Assembly (NCBI GenBank): GCA_947066955.1
Contig: CAMTAF010000029.1
Span: 1 to 37,301 of the forward strand
DNA length: 37,301 nt
Direction: 5' to 3'
DNA from: an uncultured Hungatella sp.
GTDB taxonomy: Bacteria; Bacillota; Clostridia; Lachnospirales; Lachnospiraceae
Part shown: positions 1 through 11,382 of the stretch, piece after piece
Numbering within the stretch: the stretch's first letter is position 1
Layout of the letters: every line of letters starts with the position of its first letter
Position numbers and translations under genes: made by a program
Notes under the pieces: generated by a model
Seen by the model: only the letters and a program-made list of their open reading frames with translations
Told to the model about the DNA's origin: nothing
Databases searched by the model: none

Positions 1-72
1 AATGAAATCCCTGTCCTTGTGAGGGGGAACGATATAAATTTAAGCGTCAGCGCTGAGGCAATAAAAAGATAC

Positions 73-101
73 TTGACGGCTTGACAAAGCTGTGTTAAGA
101 T
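73..101 (+). promoter_or_regulatory. rpoBC promoter
   Basis: A sigma-A type promoter is visible: -35 TTGACG (73-78), a 17-bp spacer, and -10 TAAGAT (96-101) preceded by TG at 93-94 (extended -10). A second -35-like TTGACA lies at 81-86 but has no good -10 at the right distance. Transcription would begin around 108, leaving a leader of about 80 nt. Bases 1-72 hold a small inverted repeat (GCGTCAGCGCTGAGGC) and no gene that I can support. Confidence 0.7.
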
Positions 102-186
102 GAAATGTGCACTATTGTGGCATCGTGTGCGCTCATGGTACTAGTATGCCCAAAAATCAGAAAAAGAGAACAGGGGTGAAACGTCA

Positions 187-3100
187 ATGGAGAAAAGCAG
201 AATGCGTCCTGTAACAGCAGGGAAAAGCGTTAGAATGAGTTTCTCGAGGCAGAAAGAAGTCCTTGAGATGCCGAATCTGATAGAGATCCAGAAAGACTCC
301 TATCAGTGGTTCCTTGATGAAGGTTTGAAAGAAGTCTTTCGGGACATCTCTCCAATCTCGGATTTCGCAGGCCACCTAAGTCTGGAGTTTGTTGATTTTA
401 CATTATGTAAAGATGATATCAAGTATACCATTGAAGAGTGCAAAGAACGCGATGCGACTTACGCGGCGCCTCTGAAGGTGCGCGTGAGGCTTTGTAATAA
501 AGATAAAGACGAGATCAATGAACACGAGATCTTTATGGGCGACCTTCCGCTTATGACAGATACAGGCTCCTTTGTGATCAACGGAGCAGAGCGCGTTATT
601 GTCAGCCAGTTAGTACGTTCCCCGGGTATCTATTACGGCATTGGACATGATAAGATCGGCAAGGAGTTATACACCTGCACGGTGATCCCCAACAGGGGCG
701 CCTGGCTGGAGTATGAGACAGACTCCAACGATATTTTCTATGTCCGTGTTGACAGGACCAGAAAGGTTCCGGTCACTGTTCTCATACGGGCTCTGGGCTA
801 TGGCACCAACGCGGAGATCTTGGACGTGTTCGGGGAGGAGCCCAAGCTTTTAGCAAGTTTTGGCAAGGATACCTCCGAGAACTACGAGGACGGTCTCCTG
901 GAATTGTACAAGAAGATCCGGCCGGGCGAGCCTCTGTCCGTGGACAGCGCCAAGAGCCTTTTGGACAGCATGTTCTTCGACCCCAGAAGATATGATCTGG
1001 CAAAGGTAGGCCGTTACAAATTTAATAAAAAGCTGGCATTTAAGAACCGTCTGGCGGGCCACACCCTGGCAGAGGATGTGGTGGACAGGACCACAGGAGA
1101 GATCCTGGCGGAGGCAGGCACCACGCTGGATAAGGAGCTGGCGGAAACCATCCAGAACGCGGCGGTTCCCTATGTGTGGATCCAGGGCGTGGAGCGCAAC
1201 GAGAAGATCCTCTCCAACATGATGGTGGATTTAAAGCACTATGTGAGCTTTGACCCCGCGGAGGCAGAGGTTACAGAGTTAGTATATTATCCTGTTCTGG
1301 AGAATATCCTGGCAGAATCTGGGGATGACGAGGAGAAGCTCAAAGACGCCATCCGCCGGAATTTAAGCGAGCTGGTTCCGAAGCACATCACAAAAGAAGA
1401 CATTTTTGCTTCTATTAATTACAATATGCACTTGGAGGAGCAGATCGGCACAGCGGATGACATCGACCATCTGGGCAACCGGAGGATCCGCGCCGTGGGA
1501 GAGCTTCTGCAGAATCAGTACCGCATCGGCCTCTCCCGCATGGAGAGAGTGGTGCGGGAGCGCATGACCACCCAGGACATGGATGGCATCACCCCCCAGT
1601 CCCTGATCAACATCAAGCCTGTGACCGCTGCGGTGAAGGAGTTCTTCGGAAGCTCCCAGCTGTCCCAGTTCATGGATCAGAACAACCCTCTTGCGGAGCT
1701 GACCCACAAGAGGCGTCTCTCCGCATTAGGTCCCGGCGGTCTGTCCAGAGAGAGAGCCGGATTCGAGGTCCGCGACGTGCACTACACCCATTACGGGCGC
1801 ATGTGCCCCATTGAGACCCCTGAAGGCCCCAACATCGGCCTGATCAACTCCCTGGCCACCTACGCCAGAGTGAACCAGTACGGGTTTGTGGAGGCCCCCT
1901 ACAGGAAGGTGGATAAATCTGACCCGGCCAACCCCAGGGTAACGGACGAGGTGGTGTACCTCACCGCGGATGAGGAGGACAATTTCGTGGTGGCCCAGGC
2001 AAACACCCCCCTGGATGAGAACGGATATTTTGTAAACAATAATGTTTCGGGGCGTTACCGGGAGGAGACCTCCGAGTTCCAGAGAAAGAGCATCGATTTG
2101 ATGGATGTGTCCCCCAAGATGATGTTCTCTGTGGCGACATCCATGATTCCGTTTTTGGAGAACGACGACGCCAACCGCGCCCTCATGGGATCCAACATGC
2201 AGCGCCAGGCTGTGCCCCTCCTCACAACGGAAGCCCCTGTGGTGGGAACCGGTATGGAGGCCAAGGCGGCGGTGGACTCCGGCGTCTGCGTGCTGGCAAG
2301 GAACGCGGGCGTGGTGGAGCGCTCCGCTTCCAATGAGATCATCGTAAAAAGAGATATTGACGGCAACAGGGATGTGTACCATTTGACCAAGTTCAAGAGG
2401 AGCAACCAGTCCAACTGCTATAATCAGAAGCCCATTGTCTTTAAGGGCGACCATGTGGAGAAAGGGGAAGTCATTGCCGACGGCCCGTCCACCCAGAACG
2501 GCGAGATCGCCCTGGGCAAGAACCCGCTCATCGGATTCATGACATGGGAAGGCTACAACTACGAGGACGCGGTTCTGCTCAGCGAGAGGCTTGTCCAGGA
2601 CGACGTGTACACATCCGTGCACATTGAGGAATATGAGGCAGAGGCCCGGGACACCAAGCTGGGGCCCGAGGAGATCACCCGGGATGTTCCCGGCGTAGGC
2701 GAGGACGCCTTAAAGGATCTTGACGAGAGAGGCATTATCCGCATCGGCGCCGAGGTTCGCGCCGGCGATATCCTGGTGGGAAAGGTCACCCCCAAGGGGG
2801 AGACGGAGCTGACCGCGGAGGAGAGGCTTCTGAGAGCCATCTTCGGAGAGAAGGCCAGAGAGGTGAGGGACACCTCCCTGAAGGTTCCCCACGGCGCTTA
2901 CGGCATCATCGTGGACGCCAAGGTATTTACCAGGGAGAACGGCGACGAGCTGTCCCCGGGAGTGAACCAGACGGTCCGCATCTACATCGCCCAGAAGAGA
3001 AAGATCTCCGTAGGCGACAAGATGGCCGGACGCCACGGCAACAAGGGCGTTGTGTCCAGGGTGCTCCCGGCGGAGGATATGCCCTTCCTTCCCAACGGTC

Positions 3101-4056
3101 GTCCTCTGGATATCGTGCTGAATCCTCTGGGCGTGCCTTCCCGTATGAACATCGGGCAGGTTCTGGAGATTCACTTGAGCCTCGCGGCCAAGGCCCTGGG
3201 CTTCAACATCGCCACCCCTGTGTTCGACGGGGCCAATGAGATCGACATCATGGACACCCTGGATGTGGCCAATGACTATGTGAACAGCGAATGGGAAGAT
3301 TTCCAGGAGAAATATAAAGACACTCTAAAGCCGGAGGTTATGGAGTACCTGGGGGATCACCTGGAGCACAGGGAGCTGTGGAAGGGAGTCCCCATAAGCC
3401 GGGATGGCAAGGTGAGGCTGAGGGACGGAAGGACAGGAGAGTATTTTGACAGCCCTGTAACCATCGGACACATGCATTACCTGAAGCTTCATCACCTGGT
3501 TGACGATAAGATCCACGCCCGCTCCACAGGACCATATGCCCTGGTGACTCAGCAGCCCCTGGGCGGCAAGGCCCAGTTCGGCGGACAGCGCTTCGGCGAG
3601 ATGGAGGTGTGGGCCCTGGAGGCCTACGGCGCTTCCTACACCCTGCAGGAGATCCTGACCGTGAAGTCCGACGACGTGACAGGGCGTGTGAAGACCTACG
3701 AAGCCATCATCAAGGGCGAGAACATTCCGGAGCCTGGCATCCCTGAGTCCTTCAAGGTTCTTTTAAAAGAGCTCCAGTCCCTTGGCCTGGATGTGAGGGT
3801 GCTGCGGGATGACAATACAGAGGTGGAACTGACAGAGGATATTGATTACAGTGATACAGACCTGCGCTCCATCATTGAGGGAGAGAGGCGCTATGAGAAT
3901 CAGGAAGAGTCATTTGGGAACTACGGCTACCAGCAGCAGGAATTCAGAGACGGAGAATTGGTGGACGTGGAGGAAGATGACGAAGATGAGGGAGACCGCA
4001 TCGCTGAGGAGATGTTCGGTGATTTCGACTCTTCCTATATAGATGAAGAAGAATAG
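187..4056 (+). CDS. rpoB: DNA-directed RNA polymerase subunit beta
   Basis: This is the beta subunit of RNA polymerase, 1289 aa, which forms half of the catalytic cleft and the rifampicin pocket. The rifampicin-resistance cluster lies near residues 488-514 ([14 protein letters not shown], then [14 protein letters not shown]). The positions equivalent to E. coli Gln513, Asp516, His526 and Ser531 are all wild type, so a rifampicin-sensitive polymerase is expected. The C-terminal core ([15 protein letters not shown]) is intact. The protein ends in an acidic tail rich in Asp and Glu, which is common in clostridia. The ATG at 187 is chosen because AGGGGTGA lies 7 nt upstream. It is followed 15 nt later by rpoC in the usual two-gene operon. 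Confidence 0.98.
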   Translation: MEKSRMRPVTAGKSVRMSFSRQKEVLEMPNLIEIQKDSYQWFLDEGLKEVFRDISPISDFAGHLSLEFVDFTLCKDDIKYTIEECKERDATYAAPLKVRVRLCNKDKDEINEHEIFMGDLPLMTDTGSFVINGAERVIVSQLVRSPGIYYGIGHDKIGKELYTCTVIPNRGAWLEYETDSNDIFYVRVDRTRKVPVTVLIRALGYGTNAEILDVFGEEPKLLASFGKDTSENYEDGLLELYKKIRPGEPLSVDSAKSLLDSMFFDPRRYDLAKVGRYKFNKKLAFKNRLAGHTLAEDVVDRTTGEILAEAGTTLDKELAETIQNAAVPYVWIQGVERNEKILSNMMVDLKHYVSFDPAEAEVTELVYYPVLENILAESGDDEEKLKDAIRRNLSELVPKHITKEDIFASINYNMHLEEQIGTADDIDHLGNRRIRAVGELLQNQYRIGLSRMERVVRERMTTQDMDGITPQSLINIKPVTAAVKEFFGSSQLSQFMDQNNPLAELTHKRRLSALGPGGLSRERAGFEVRDVHYTHYGRMCPIETPEGPNIGLINSLATYARVNQYGFVEAPYRKVDKSDPANPRVTDEVVYLTADEEDNFVVAQANTPLDENGYFVNNNVSGRYREETSEFQRKSIDLMDVSPKMMFSVATSMIPFLENDDANRALMGSNMQRQAVPLLTTEAPVVGTGMEAKAAVDSGVCVLARNAGVVERSASNEIIVKRDIDGNRDVYHLTKFKRSNQSNCYNQKPIVFKGDHVEKGEVIADGPSTQNGEIALGKNPLIGFMTWEGYNYEDAVLLSERLVQDDVYTSVHIEEYEAEARDTKLGPEEITRDVPGVGEDALKDLDERGIIRIGAEVRAGDILVGKVTPKGETELTAEERLLRAIFGEKAREVRDTSLKVPHGAYGIIVDAKVFTRENGDELSPGVNQTVRIYIAQKRKISVGDKMAGRHGNKGVVSRVLPAEDMPFLPNGRPLDIVLNPLGVPSRMNIGQVLEIHLSLAAKALGFNIATPVFDGANEIDIMDTLDVANDYVNSEWEDFQEKYKDTLKPEVMEYLGDHLEHRELWKGVPISRDGKVRLRDGRTGEYFDSPVTIGHMHYLKLHHLVDDKIHARSTGPYALVTQQPLGGKAQFGGQRFGEMEVWALEAYGASYTLQEILTVKSDDVTGRVKTYEAIIKGENIPEPGIPESFKVLLKELQSLGLDVRVLRDDNTEVELTEDIDYSDTDLRSIIEGERRYENQEESFGNYGYQQQEFRDGELVDVEEDDEDEGDRIAEEMFGDFDSSYIDEEE

Positions 4057-4071
4057 AAGGGAGTGTCGCTC

Positions 4072-7000
4072 ATGCCAGAGACCAATGAAACTTATCAACC
4101 GTTGACATTTGATGCAATCAAGATCGGCCTTGCCTCTCCGGAGAAGATTCTGGAGTGGTCCCACGGCGAAGTGAAGAAGCCGGAGACCATCAACTACAGA
4201 ACCTTAAAACCGGAGAAAGACGGTCTCTACTGCGAGAGGATCTTCGGCCCCAGCAAGGACTGGGAGTGCCACTGCGGTAAGTATAAGAAGATCCGGTACA
4301 AGGGCGTTATCTGTGACCGGTGCGGCGTGGAAGTTACCAAGTCCAGTGTCCGCAGGGAGCGCACAGGCCATATCGCTCTGGCTGCGCCGGTATCTCATAT
4401 CTGGTATTTTAAGGGGATTCCCAGCCGCATGGGCCTGATCCTGGATATTTCCCCCAGGGTTCTGGAGAAGGTTCTGTACTTTGCCTCCTATATTGTGCTG
4501 GACCCGGGCCAGACCTCTCTTCAGTACAAACAGGTGCTCTCGGAGAAAGAGTACCGGGAGGAGCTGGAGAAATACGGTTACGGCGCGTTCCGGGTAGGCA
4601 TGGGGGCCGAGGCGGTCCAGGAGCTTTTGCAGGCCATTGACCTTGAGAAGGACTCCGAGGAGCTGCGCAAGGGCTTAAAGGACGCCACAGGCCAGAAGAG
4701 GGCCAGGATCATCAAGAGGCTGGAAGTGGTGGACGCTTTCCGCAATTCCGGCAACAAGCCGGAGTGGATGATCATGACCGTGATCCCTGTGATTCCCCCC
4801 GATATCCGCCCCATGGTGCAGTTGGACGGCGGCCGTTTCGCAACCTCTGACTTAAATGATTTATATAGAAGAATTATCAACCGCAACAACCGTCTGGCCA
4901 GGCTCTTGGAGCTGGGCGCTCCGGACATTATCGTCCGCAACGAGAAGCGCATGCTCCAGGAGGCTGTTGACGCCCTGATCGACAACGGAAGAAGGGGCCG
5001 TCCCGTGACAGGTCCGGGCAACCGGGCCCTCAAGTCCCTGTCCGATATGCTGAAAGGAAAGCAGGGGCGTTTCCGCCAGAACCTTCTGGGAAAACGTGTG
5101 GACTATTCCGGCCGTTCCGTTATCGTGGTGGGGCCGGAGCTGAAGATCTACCAGTGCGGCCTCCCCAAGGAGATGGCCATCGAACTGTTCAAGCCTTTTG
5201 TTATGAAGGAGCTGGTGTCCAACGGCACTGCCCACAACATTAAGAATGCCAAGAAGATGGTGGAGCGCCTCCAGGTGGAGGTCTGGGATGTGCTGGAGGA
5301 CGTGATCAAGGAGCATCCCGTGATGCTCAACCGCGCCCCAACTCTTCACAGGCTGGGAATTCAGGCCTTTGAGCCCATCCTGGTGGAGGGCAAGGCTATC
5401 AAGCTTCATCCCCTGGTATGTACGGCTTTCAACGCGGACTTTGACGGAGACCAGATGGCTGTCCATCTGCCCCTGTCCGTGGAGGCCCAGGCAGAGTGCC
5501 GCTTCCTGCTTCTGTCTCCCAACAACCTGCTGAAACCATCCGACGGCGGCCCTGTGGCGGTTCCCTCCCAGGATATGGTTTTGGGAATCTACTACCTGAC
5601 CCAGGAGAGGCCGGGGAGCAAGGGGGAGGGGATGTGCTTTAAGAGCCCCAACGAGGCGATTCTGGCCTACGAGAACGGGGCAGTGACCCTTCACTCCAGG
5701 GTAAAAGTCCGGGTGACCAAGAAGATGCCTGACGGCACCGAGAAGACAGGGATCATCGAGTCCACAGTGGGACGTTTTATTTTCAACGAGATTATCCCCC
5801 AGGACTTAGGCTTTGTGGACCGGAGCATCCCAGGCAACGAGCTGCTTCTTGAGGTAGATTTCCATGTGGGAAAGAAGCAGTGCAAGCAGATCCTGGAAAA
5901 GGTTATCAATGTCCACGGAGCCACCCAGACAGCCGTGACCCTGGACGATATCAAGGCCATTGGCTACAAGTACTCTACCAGGGCTGCCATGACGGTTTCC
6001 ATCTCCGACATGACGGTTCCCCCCAGCAAGCCTCAGCTGATCGCCGACGCGCAGGCAACCGTGGACCGGATCGCCAAGAATTTCCGCCGCGGCCTGATCA
6101 CCGAGGAGGAGCGGTACAAAGAGGTGATCGAGACCTGGAAGAATACGGACGACCAGCTTACCCACGACCTGCTCACAGGACTTGACAAATACAATAACAT
6201 TTTCATGATGGCAGACTCCGGGGCCCGTGGTTCCGACAAGCAGATCAAACAGCTGGCAGGCATGCGGGGACTGATGGCGGATACCACGGGACACACCATC
6301 GAACTGCCTATTAAGTCCAATTTCCGTGAGGGATTGGATGTACTGGAGTATTTCATCTCTGCCCACGGCGCCAGAAAGGGTCTGTCAGATACGGCCCTGC
6401 GGACATCGGACTCCGGTTATCTCACCAGGCGTCTGGTAGATGTGTCCCAGGATGTGATTATCCGGGAGGTGGACTGCTGTGAGGGCAAGGAGATCCCTTA
6501 CATGGAGATCAAGGCTTTCATGGAAGGCCAGGAGACCATCGAGAACCTGGAGGAGAGGCTCACAGGAAGATATATCGCCGAGACCATCACGGATCCTGAC
6601 ACAGGGGAGGTTGTGGTGAAGGCGAACCATATGTGCACCCCCAAGAGGGCCAAGGCCGTTATCAAGGTGCTTCAGAAGCTGGGAAGGGAGAGCGTTAAGA
6701 TCCGCACCGTGCTGAGCTGTAAGTCCCACATCGGCGTCTGCGCCAAGTGCTATGGCTCCAACATGGCCACAGGCCAGGCGGTCCAGGTGGGCGAGGCTGT
6801 AGGCATTATCGCCGCCCAGTCCATCGGAGAGCCGGGAACTCAGCTTACCATGCGTACCTTCCACACCGGCGGCGTGGCCGGCGGCGACATCACACAGGGT
6901 CTTCCCCGTGTGGAGGAGCTTTTTGAGGCCAGAAAGCCCAAGGGCCTTGCCATTATCACCGAGTTCGGCGGAACCGTGACCATCAAAGATACCAAGAAGA

Positions 7001-7755
7001 AGAGGGAGATTGTAGTTACAGACACAGAGACAGGCAATTCCAAGACTTACCTGATTCCCTACGGCTCCCGCATCAAGGTTCAGGATGGCCAGGTTCTGGA
7101 GGCCGGAGACGAGCTGACAGAAGGAAGCGTGAACCCCCACGATATCCTGAAGATCAAGGGAGTCCGGGCGGTTCAGGATTATATGATCCAGGAGGTTCAG
7201 AAGGTTTACCGCCTCCAGGGCGTGGATATCAACGACAAGCATATCGAAGTAATTGTGCGCCAGATGCTTAAGAAGGTCAAAGTGGAGGAGAGCGGCGACA
7301 GCGATGTCCTCCCCGGAGTGTCCATGAATGTTCTGGAGTACAATGATATGAACGAGAAGCTCATAGCGGAGGGCAAGACCCCCGCTGAGGGCAAGCAGGT
7401 TATGCTGGGCATCACCAAGGCCTCCCTGGCCACGGATTCCTTCCTGTCCGCCGCCTCCTTCCAGGAGACCACCAAGGTTCTCACGGAGGCTGCGATCAAC
7501 GGAAAGGTCGACCACCTGATCGGCTTAAAGGAGAACGTCCTCATCGGCAAGCTGATCCCGGCAGGTACCGGCATGAAGCGGTACCGTTCCGTGAAGCTGG
7601 ACACTGAACTTGACATGGATGATGAGATCCTCTTTGACGACGAAGACGAGGAAGAGGATATCCAGGACATGGCGCCTCTGGAGGATGAGACCATGGAAGA
7701 GGCAGAGGAAGTTTTGGATATGGATGATCTGGAAGAGACAGATGAAGAAGTCTAA
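4072..7755 (+). CDS. rpoC: DNA-directed RNA polymerase subunit beta'
   Basis: This is the catalytic beta' subunit of RNA polymerase, 1227 aa from the ATG at 4072. The N-terminal zinc-binding cysteines are C66, C68, C81 and C84. The Mg-binding signature NADFDGDQM is at about residues 454-462. A second zinc site includes [11 protein letters not shown]. The C-terminus is a long acidic tail. A GTG at 4063 is in frame, but it overlaps the ribosome binding site (AAGGGAG, 4057-4063), so the ATG is preferred. It lies 15 nt after rpoB and is certainly co-transcribed with it. No truncation or frameshift is visible. Confidence 0.98.
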   Translation: MPETNETYQPLTFDAIKIGLASPEKILEWSHGEVKKPETINYRTLKPEKDGLYCERIFGPSKDWECHCGKYKKIRYKGVICDRCGVEVTKSSVRRERTGHIALAAPVSHIWYFKGIPSRMGLILDISPRVLEKVLYFASYIVLDPGQTSLQYKQVLSEKEYREELEKYGYGAFRVGMGAEAVQELLQAIDLEKDSEELRKGLKDATGQKRARIIKRLEVVDAFRNSGNKPEWMIMTVIPVIPPDIRPMVQLDGGRFATSDLNDLYRRIINRNNRLARLLELGAPDIIVRNEKRMLQEAVDALIDNGRRGRPVTGPGNRALKSLSDMLKGKQGRFRQNLLGKRVDYSGRSVIVVGPELKIYQCGLPKEMAIELFKPFVMKELVSNGTAHNIKNAKKMVERLQVEVWDVLEDVIKEHPVMLNRAPTLHRLGIQAFEPILVEGKAIKLHPLVCTAFNADFDGDQMAVHLPLSVEAQAECRFLLLSPNNLLKPSDGGPVAVPSQDMVLGIYYLTQERPGSKGEGMCFKSPNEAILAYENGAVTLHSRVKVRVTKKMPDGTEKTGIIESTVGRFIFNEIIPQDLGFVDRSIPGNELLLEVDFHVGKKQCKQILEKVINVHGATQTAVTLDDIKAIGYKYSTRAAMTVSISDMTVPPSKPQLIADAQATVDRIAKNFRRGLITEEERYKEVIETWKNTDDQLTHDLLTGLDKYNNIFMMADSGARGSDKQIKQLAGMRGLMADTTGHTIELPIKSNFREGLDVLEYFISAHGARKGLSDTALRTSDSGYLTRRLVDVSQDVIIREVDCCEGKEIPYMEIKAFMEGQETIENLEERLTGRYIAETITDPDTGEVVVKANHMCTPKRAKAVIKVLQKLGRESVKIRTVLSCKSHIGVCAKCYGSNMATGQAVQVGEAVGIIAAQSIGEPGTQLTMRTFHTGGVAGGDITQGLPRVEELFEARKPKGLAIITEFGGTVTIKDTKKKREIVVTDTETGNSKTYLIPYGSRIKVQDGQVLEAGDELTEGSVNPHDILKIKGVRAVQDYMIQEVQKVYRLQGVDINDKHIEVIVRQMLKKVKVEESGDSDVLPGVSMNVLEYNDMNEKLIAEGKTPAEGKQVMLGITKASLATDSFLSAASFQETTKVLTEAAINGKVDHLIGLKENVLIGKLIPAGTGMKRYRSVKLDTELDMDDEILFDDEDEEEDIQDMAPLEDETMEEAEEVLDMDDLEETDEEV

Positions 7756-7775
7756 AGGACAGAGGATATGAGCTG

Positions 7776-7815
7776 CCCCCCTTCGGAAGCCGGACCGGCA
7801 AGTTTCGGAGGGGGG
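7776..7815 (+). terminator. terminator-like hairpin after rpoC
   Basis: CCCCCCTTCGGAA (7776-7788) pairs with TTTCGGAGGGGGG (7803-7815) in a 13-bp stem with two G-U pairs. The following sequence (TGCTTTGC) has only a weak U-run, so termination may be partial and the next gene may receive read-through. Confidence 0.6.
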
Positions 7816-7859
7816 TGCTTTGCACATGGGCCCCAAAAGCAGAAGCGAGGAGGTTAAGA

Positions 7860-10800
7860 ATGAGACGGAGAGGAAAACAGAGATGGGCACTTTCATTGGC
7901 TGCGGCGTTTGCCATGTTGTTTTGCGACATAGGGACGGCGGCAGCGATGCAGAGGATCAATCCGGATACCCGGCCAGGCGTAAGGGAAGACGCCAAGCCG
8001 GAGCCTGTATGGGGTATACCTGACGCGGGTTTGGAAAACCCCGGCGCTAAGTTGTTAGTAGGCAGGGAACCGGACTCCCGGTATAGCCGGCCGGCGGAGT
8101 GGAACAGTGATTACGGGGTACATATTGACCGCAGCCGCGAAGCCGTGAAGGAAACTGCCGCAGCGGCGCAGGGGGATATTCCCACTTACCAGGAAGTTTA
8201 TGAGGCCATGATGTCCCTCAAGGAAACTTACCCCGAAGGGATGACGTGGACGAATTTTGAACCCTATGGAAGCAACGGCAAGCTTGGTTCTGCCTATACC
8301 TGGAAAGGCGGCCCCATCTATGGGGCAAGAAGCGCTGTGGGCTGCATGGCCTTTGTTTTCATCCTCAGCGACACGGCCTTTGGCAGTTTGCCTGCACGTC
8401 CGGTCACAGGCTTTACTTTTGAGGATGTAAAGGTGGGAGATATTCTCCGCGTAAACGGCAACAGCCACAGCGTCATTGTGCTCCAGAAGAGCGCCGGCGG
8501 CGTGACGGTGGCTGAGGCGAACTATCATAAAAGCGTCCACTGGGGACGCGCCATGAGCGCCGATGCGGTTGAGAAGGCGGATTTTCTCGTTACCCGTTAT
8601 CCGGAGGGCTATTCCCCGTGGGATGAAGATGACCCCGAGGCTGACGCGATAGTGGGCGAGGGGACTGCCGGAGATCTGAAGTGGTCGGTGACAAAAGCAG
8701 GGGTTCTGACCGTCTCCGGAGACGGAGATATTCCGGATTACTCACCGGCTGACCCTTCCCCGTGGAGCAAATATAACCTTTTCACGATCAATATTGAGGA
8801 AGGCGTCACCGGTATAGGAGATTACGCTTTTTACGGGAGCGGAGCACTCAGCGCATATATCCCTGATACCCTGACAGCTATAGGACAGAACGCGTTTGCC
8901 GAGGCCAGCCTGCTGGCAGTGACCATCCCCGGCAGTGTCAAGGATATCGGAAACGATGCTTTCTACATGTGCGCAAACCTGACTTCCGCCACGGTTTCAG
9001 AAGGAGTGGAGATCATCGGAGAGCGCGCATTCCAGGGCTGTACGTCCTTGGCTTATATTGATTTTCCGGCAAGCATTACATCCGTCGGGGCGGGAGCGTT
9101 TACGAGCTGTTCGGAGATGGTCAGCGTGAGATTTAAGCCTGGCGGCGGCACGGTTGAGATGGGGGACAATTTGTTCACCCAGTGTTGGAAACTGAGAAAA
9201 GTAACCCTGCCCTTGACGGCAGACCGCATTACCGCCGGAATGTTCGCATCGTGCAGCTCGCTTCCAGAGCTGTATATCCCGGCCAGTGTCCAGGAAATTG
9301 GAGAGAATCCATTTACCCAATGTCGATTTTTAAGAACCATAAAATTCGGCGGTAGCGAGGCGCAATGGAACAGCATGGCGACTCCGGCATTGAAAGCTTC
9401 CTTACTGTCCACAGGGACAGAGGTAATATTTGATGTTGAATTTGACGATCCCTTTGTCGAGGATCCTGATGACCCAGGAGATTTTCAGCCTGATGAGACG
9501 GATCCGGATGAAGGAGAAAAGGACCCGTCAGACCCAGATGAAGGGGAAAAGGATCCGTCAAATCCGGATGAAGGGGAAAAGGACCCCACAAATCCGGACG
9601 AAGGGGAAAAGGACCCGTCGAACCCAGATGAAGGGGATAAAGATCCCACAAACCCGGACGAAGGAGAAAAGGACCCGTCAAATCCGGACGAAGGAGAAAA
9701 GGACCCGTCAAATCCGGATGAAGGGGAAAAGGACCCGTCAAATCCAGATGAAGGGGATAAAGACCCGTCAAACCCAGACGAAGGAGAAAAGGATCCCACA
9801 AACCCAGACGAAGGAGAAAAGGACCCATCGAATCCAGATGAAAGGGAAAAAGACCCGTCAAATCCAGATGAAGGGGAAAAGGACCCATCGAATCCAGACG
9901 AAGGGGAAAAGGACCCATCGAATCCAGACGAAGGGGATAAAGACCCGTCAAACCCGGACGAGGGGGAAAAGGATCCAACAAACCCGGATGAAGGAGAACA
10001 GGATCCGTCGAACCCGGATGAAGGGGATAACGATCCATCGAACCCGGACGAAGGGGAAAAGGACCCGTCAAATCCGGATGAAGGAGAAAAGGATCCCACA
10101 GACCCGGACGAGGGGGAAAAGGATCCATCAGACCCGGACGAAGGGGATAAAGACCCATCGAACCCGGATGAAGGAGAAAAGGATCCGTCAAACCCAGATG
10201 AGGGGGAGAAAGACCCGTCAGGCTCGGATGAAGGAGAGAAGGATCCGTCAAATCCGGACGAAGGAGATAAGGATCCTTCCATCCCCGGCGAAGATAAGCC
10301 TCCTGTAACAGATTCCGGCAGCTCAGGCAGCGGTTCCGGTGGAATCAGCGGACTTGGAGGGATTATCCGAAGCGGAAGATCCCGGGGCGGTTCCAGTTCA
10401 AAAAAGCAGTCCTCAAACCGTTCCCGCACCACGACCAAGACCCAGGAAGACGGGACTAAGATTACTACCACGACGGATGCTGCCGGCAATGTAGAGGTGG
10501 AAGTGAGCCTGTCTGTTTCAGCGGTTACTGCCGCAGAGGAGAGCGGAAAGGCGGTTCCCCTGCCTGTCTCACCGGTCACGGCAGCCGGCGACATGGGCAA
10601 GGCGTGGGGCATTACGGTCCATACGGGAAGAGATCAGTTGGTAAATGTGTCCATCCCCGTTGTCTCGCCTGATTCGGGCACCGTGGCGGTTATGGTCAAT
10701 GGAGACGGTTCTGCAGAGGTAATTAAGAATTCTGTAGCCACAGAAAACAGCATTGTGGCGCCTTTGTCGGATGGAGTCACGGTAAAAATCGTGGATAACG

Positions 10801-11240
10801 GCAAAAACTTTTCCGATATACCGGAAGGCGCCTGGTATGAAGAGGCCGCGGATTTTGTCTCTGCCAGAGACTTGTTCCGCGATACGGCAGAAACCGCGTT
10901 TGCCCCTGACGAGCCTGTGACTTACGGTGTGATGATCACAGCGCTGGCTGATTTCCAGGGGATGGAGATTCAAAGCGGCGGGTCTGATCCCAACAGCGGC
11001 ATTACCTGTGAACAGTCAGTAACAATGCTTTGGAGATGCCAGGGATCCCCGGCAGCGGCCAATGCCTTGGCGGACCAGCTCAGCGACGAGCAGAAAGCTA
11101 TGGCCTGGGCCGCAGAAAACGGCATTATCAGCAGCTCTGAAAATGCGCCTTTCAATCCCCAGGGGCAGGTTACCCGCGGGCAGGCCGCACAGATCATTAT
11201 GAATTTTGCTAAAAATGTATTTCTTAATTCCCGGCAGTGA
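7860..11240 (+). CDS. secreted papain-fold / LRR_5 / Asp-Pro repeat / SLH surface protein
   Basis: A 1126-aa exported protein, starting at the ATG at 7860 behind GAGGAGG. A signal peptide (Arg-rich start, hydrophobic core, AAA near residue 29) is followed by a papain/NlpC-like module with candidate catalytic Cys162 (AVGCMAF) and His203 (NSHSVIV). A BspA-type LRR_5 block (about 310-510) has repeated AF..C..L motifs. Next come 26 decapeptide repeats of the type DEGEKDPSNP (550-809), a Ser/Gly-rich linker, and an S-layer-homology-like C-terminus (about 983-1120; AWYEEAADFVSARDLF). Inference: it is a wall-attached adhesin or hydrolase whose acidic repeats act as a stalk. The substrate is unknown. 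It is not functionally linked to rpoBC; only position joins them. Confidence 0.85.
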   Translation: MRRRGKQRWALSLAAAFAMLFCDIGTAAAMQRINPDTRPGVREDAKPEPVWGIPDAGLENPGAKLLVGREPDSRYSRPAEWNSDYGVHIDRSREAVKETAAAAQGDIPTYQEVYEAMMSLKETYPEGMTWTNFEPYGSNGKLGSAYTWKGGPIYGARSAVGCMAFVFILSDTAFGSLPARPVTGFTFEDVKVGDILRVNGNSHSVIVLQKSAGGVTVAEANYHKSVHWGRAMSADAVEKADFLVTRYPEGYSPWDEDDPEADAIVGEGTAGDLKWSVTKAGVLTVSGDGDIPDYSPADPSPWSKYNLFTINIEEGVTGIGDYAFYGSGALSAYIPDTLTAIGQNAFAEASLLAVTIPGSVKDIGNDAFYMCANLTSATVSEGVEIIGERAFQGCTSLAYIDFPASITSVGAGAFTSCSEMVSVRFKPGGGTVEMGDNLFTQCWKLRKVTLPLTADRITAGMFASCSSLPELYIPASVQEIGENPFTQCRFLRTIKFGGSEAQWNSMATPALKASLLSTGTEVIFDVEFDDPFVEDPDDPGDFQPDETDPDEGEKDPSDPDEGEKDPSNPDEGEKDPTNPDEGEKDPSNPDEGDKDPTNPDEGEKDPSNPDEGEKDPSNPDEGEKDPSNPDEGDKDPSNPDEGEKDPTNPDEGEKDPSNPDEREKDPSNPDEGEKDPSNPDEGEKDPSNPDEGDKDPSNPDEGEKDPTNPDEGEQDPSNPDEGDNDPSNPDEGEKDPSNPDEGEKDPTDPDEGEKDPSDPDEGDKDPSNPDEGEKDPSNPDEGEKDPSGSDEGEKDPSNPDEGDKDPSIPGEDKPPVTDSGSSGSGSGGISGLGGIIRSGRSRGGSSSKKQSSNRSRTTTKTQEDGTKITTTTDAAGNVEVEVSLSVSAVTAAEESGKAVPLPVSPVTAAGDMGKAWGITVHTGRDQLVNVSIPVVSPDSGTVAVMVNGDGSAEVIKNSVATENSIVAPLSDGVTVKIVDNGKNFSDIPEGAWYEEAADFVSARDLFRDTAETAFAPDEPVTYGVMITALADFQGMEIQSGGSDPNSGITCEQSVTMLWRCQGSPAAANALADQLSDEQKAMAWAAENGIISSSENAPFNPQGQVTRGQAAQIIMNFAKNVFLNSRQ
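9507..10286 (+). repeat. 30-bp coding minisatellite, 26 copies
   Basis: There are 26 in-phase copies of a 30-bp unit encoding D-E-G-(E/D)-K-D-P-(S/T)-N-P. Copies differ mainly by synonymous third-position changes and a few amino-acid swaps (E/D, S/T, one R, one Q, one N, last copies GS and IP). The mosaic of variants suggests expansion by slippage or unequal exchange. Copy number is likely to vary between strains. Confidence 0.97.
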
Positions 11241-11291
11241 TTATGGGACGACAAAATAATTTGCCCTTCCCTATAATTAAGCCCTGAATTT

Positions 11292-11346
11292 AAACATCCC
11301 ACAGGAATCAATGCCTTTCAACATTGGGTTTTCCTGTGGGATGTTT
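11292..11346. terminator. bidirectional terminator
   Basis: A perfect 16-bp stem, AAACATCCCACAGGAA (11292-11307) with TTCCTGTGGGATGTTT (11331-11346), is flanked by A and T runs on both sides. It lies between the convergent SLH-protein gene and the chemoreceptor gene and can terminate both. Confidence 0.9.
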
Positions 11347-11382
11347 TTATGTCCAAGGGGAAGCGCCCCCTGCTCCATTATG

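Noticed and set aside
1-186. Riboswitch or L10-like leader before rpoB
   Set aside because: Only a promoter and a small inverted repeat are visible; no known leader structure could be recognised.
1726-2622. 298-aa minus-strand frame inside rpoB, and a 376-aa one inside rpoC (6385-7515)
   Set aside because: Shadows of strongly biased codon use in the polymerase genes.
9313-10612. Long open frames on both strands across the 30-bp repeats
   Set aside because: A 30-bp unit without stops keeps every frame open; only the frame continuous with the signal peptide, LRR and SLH parts is credible.
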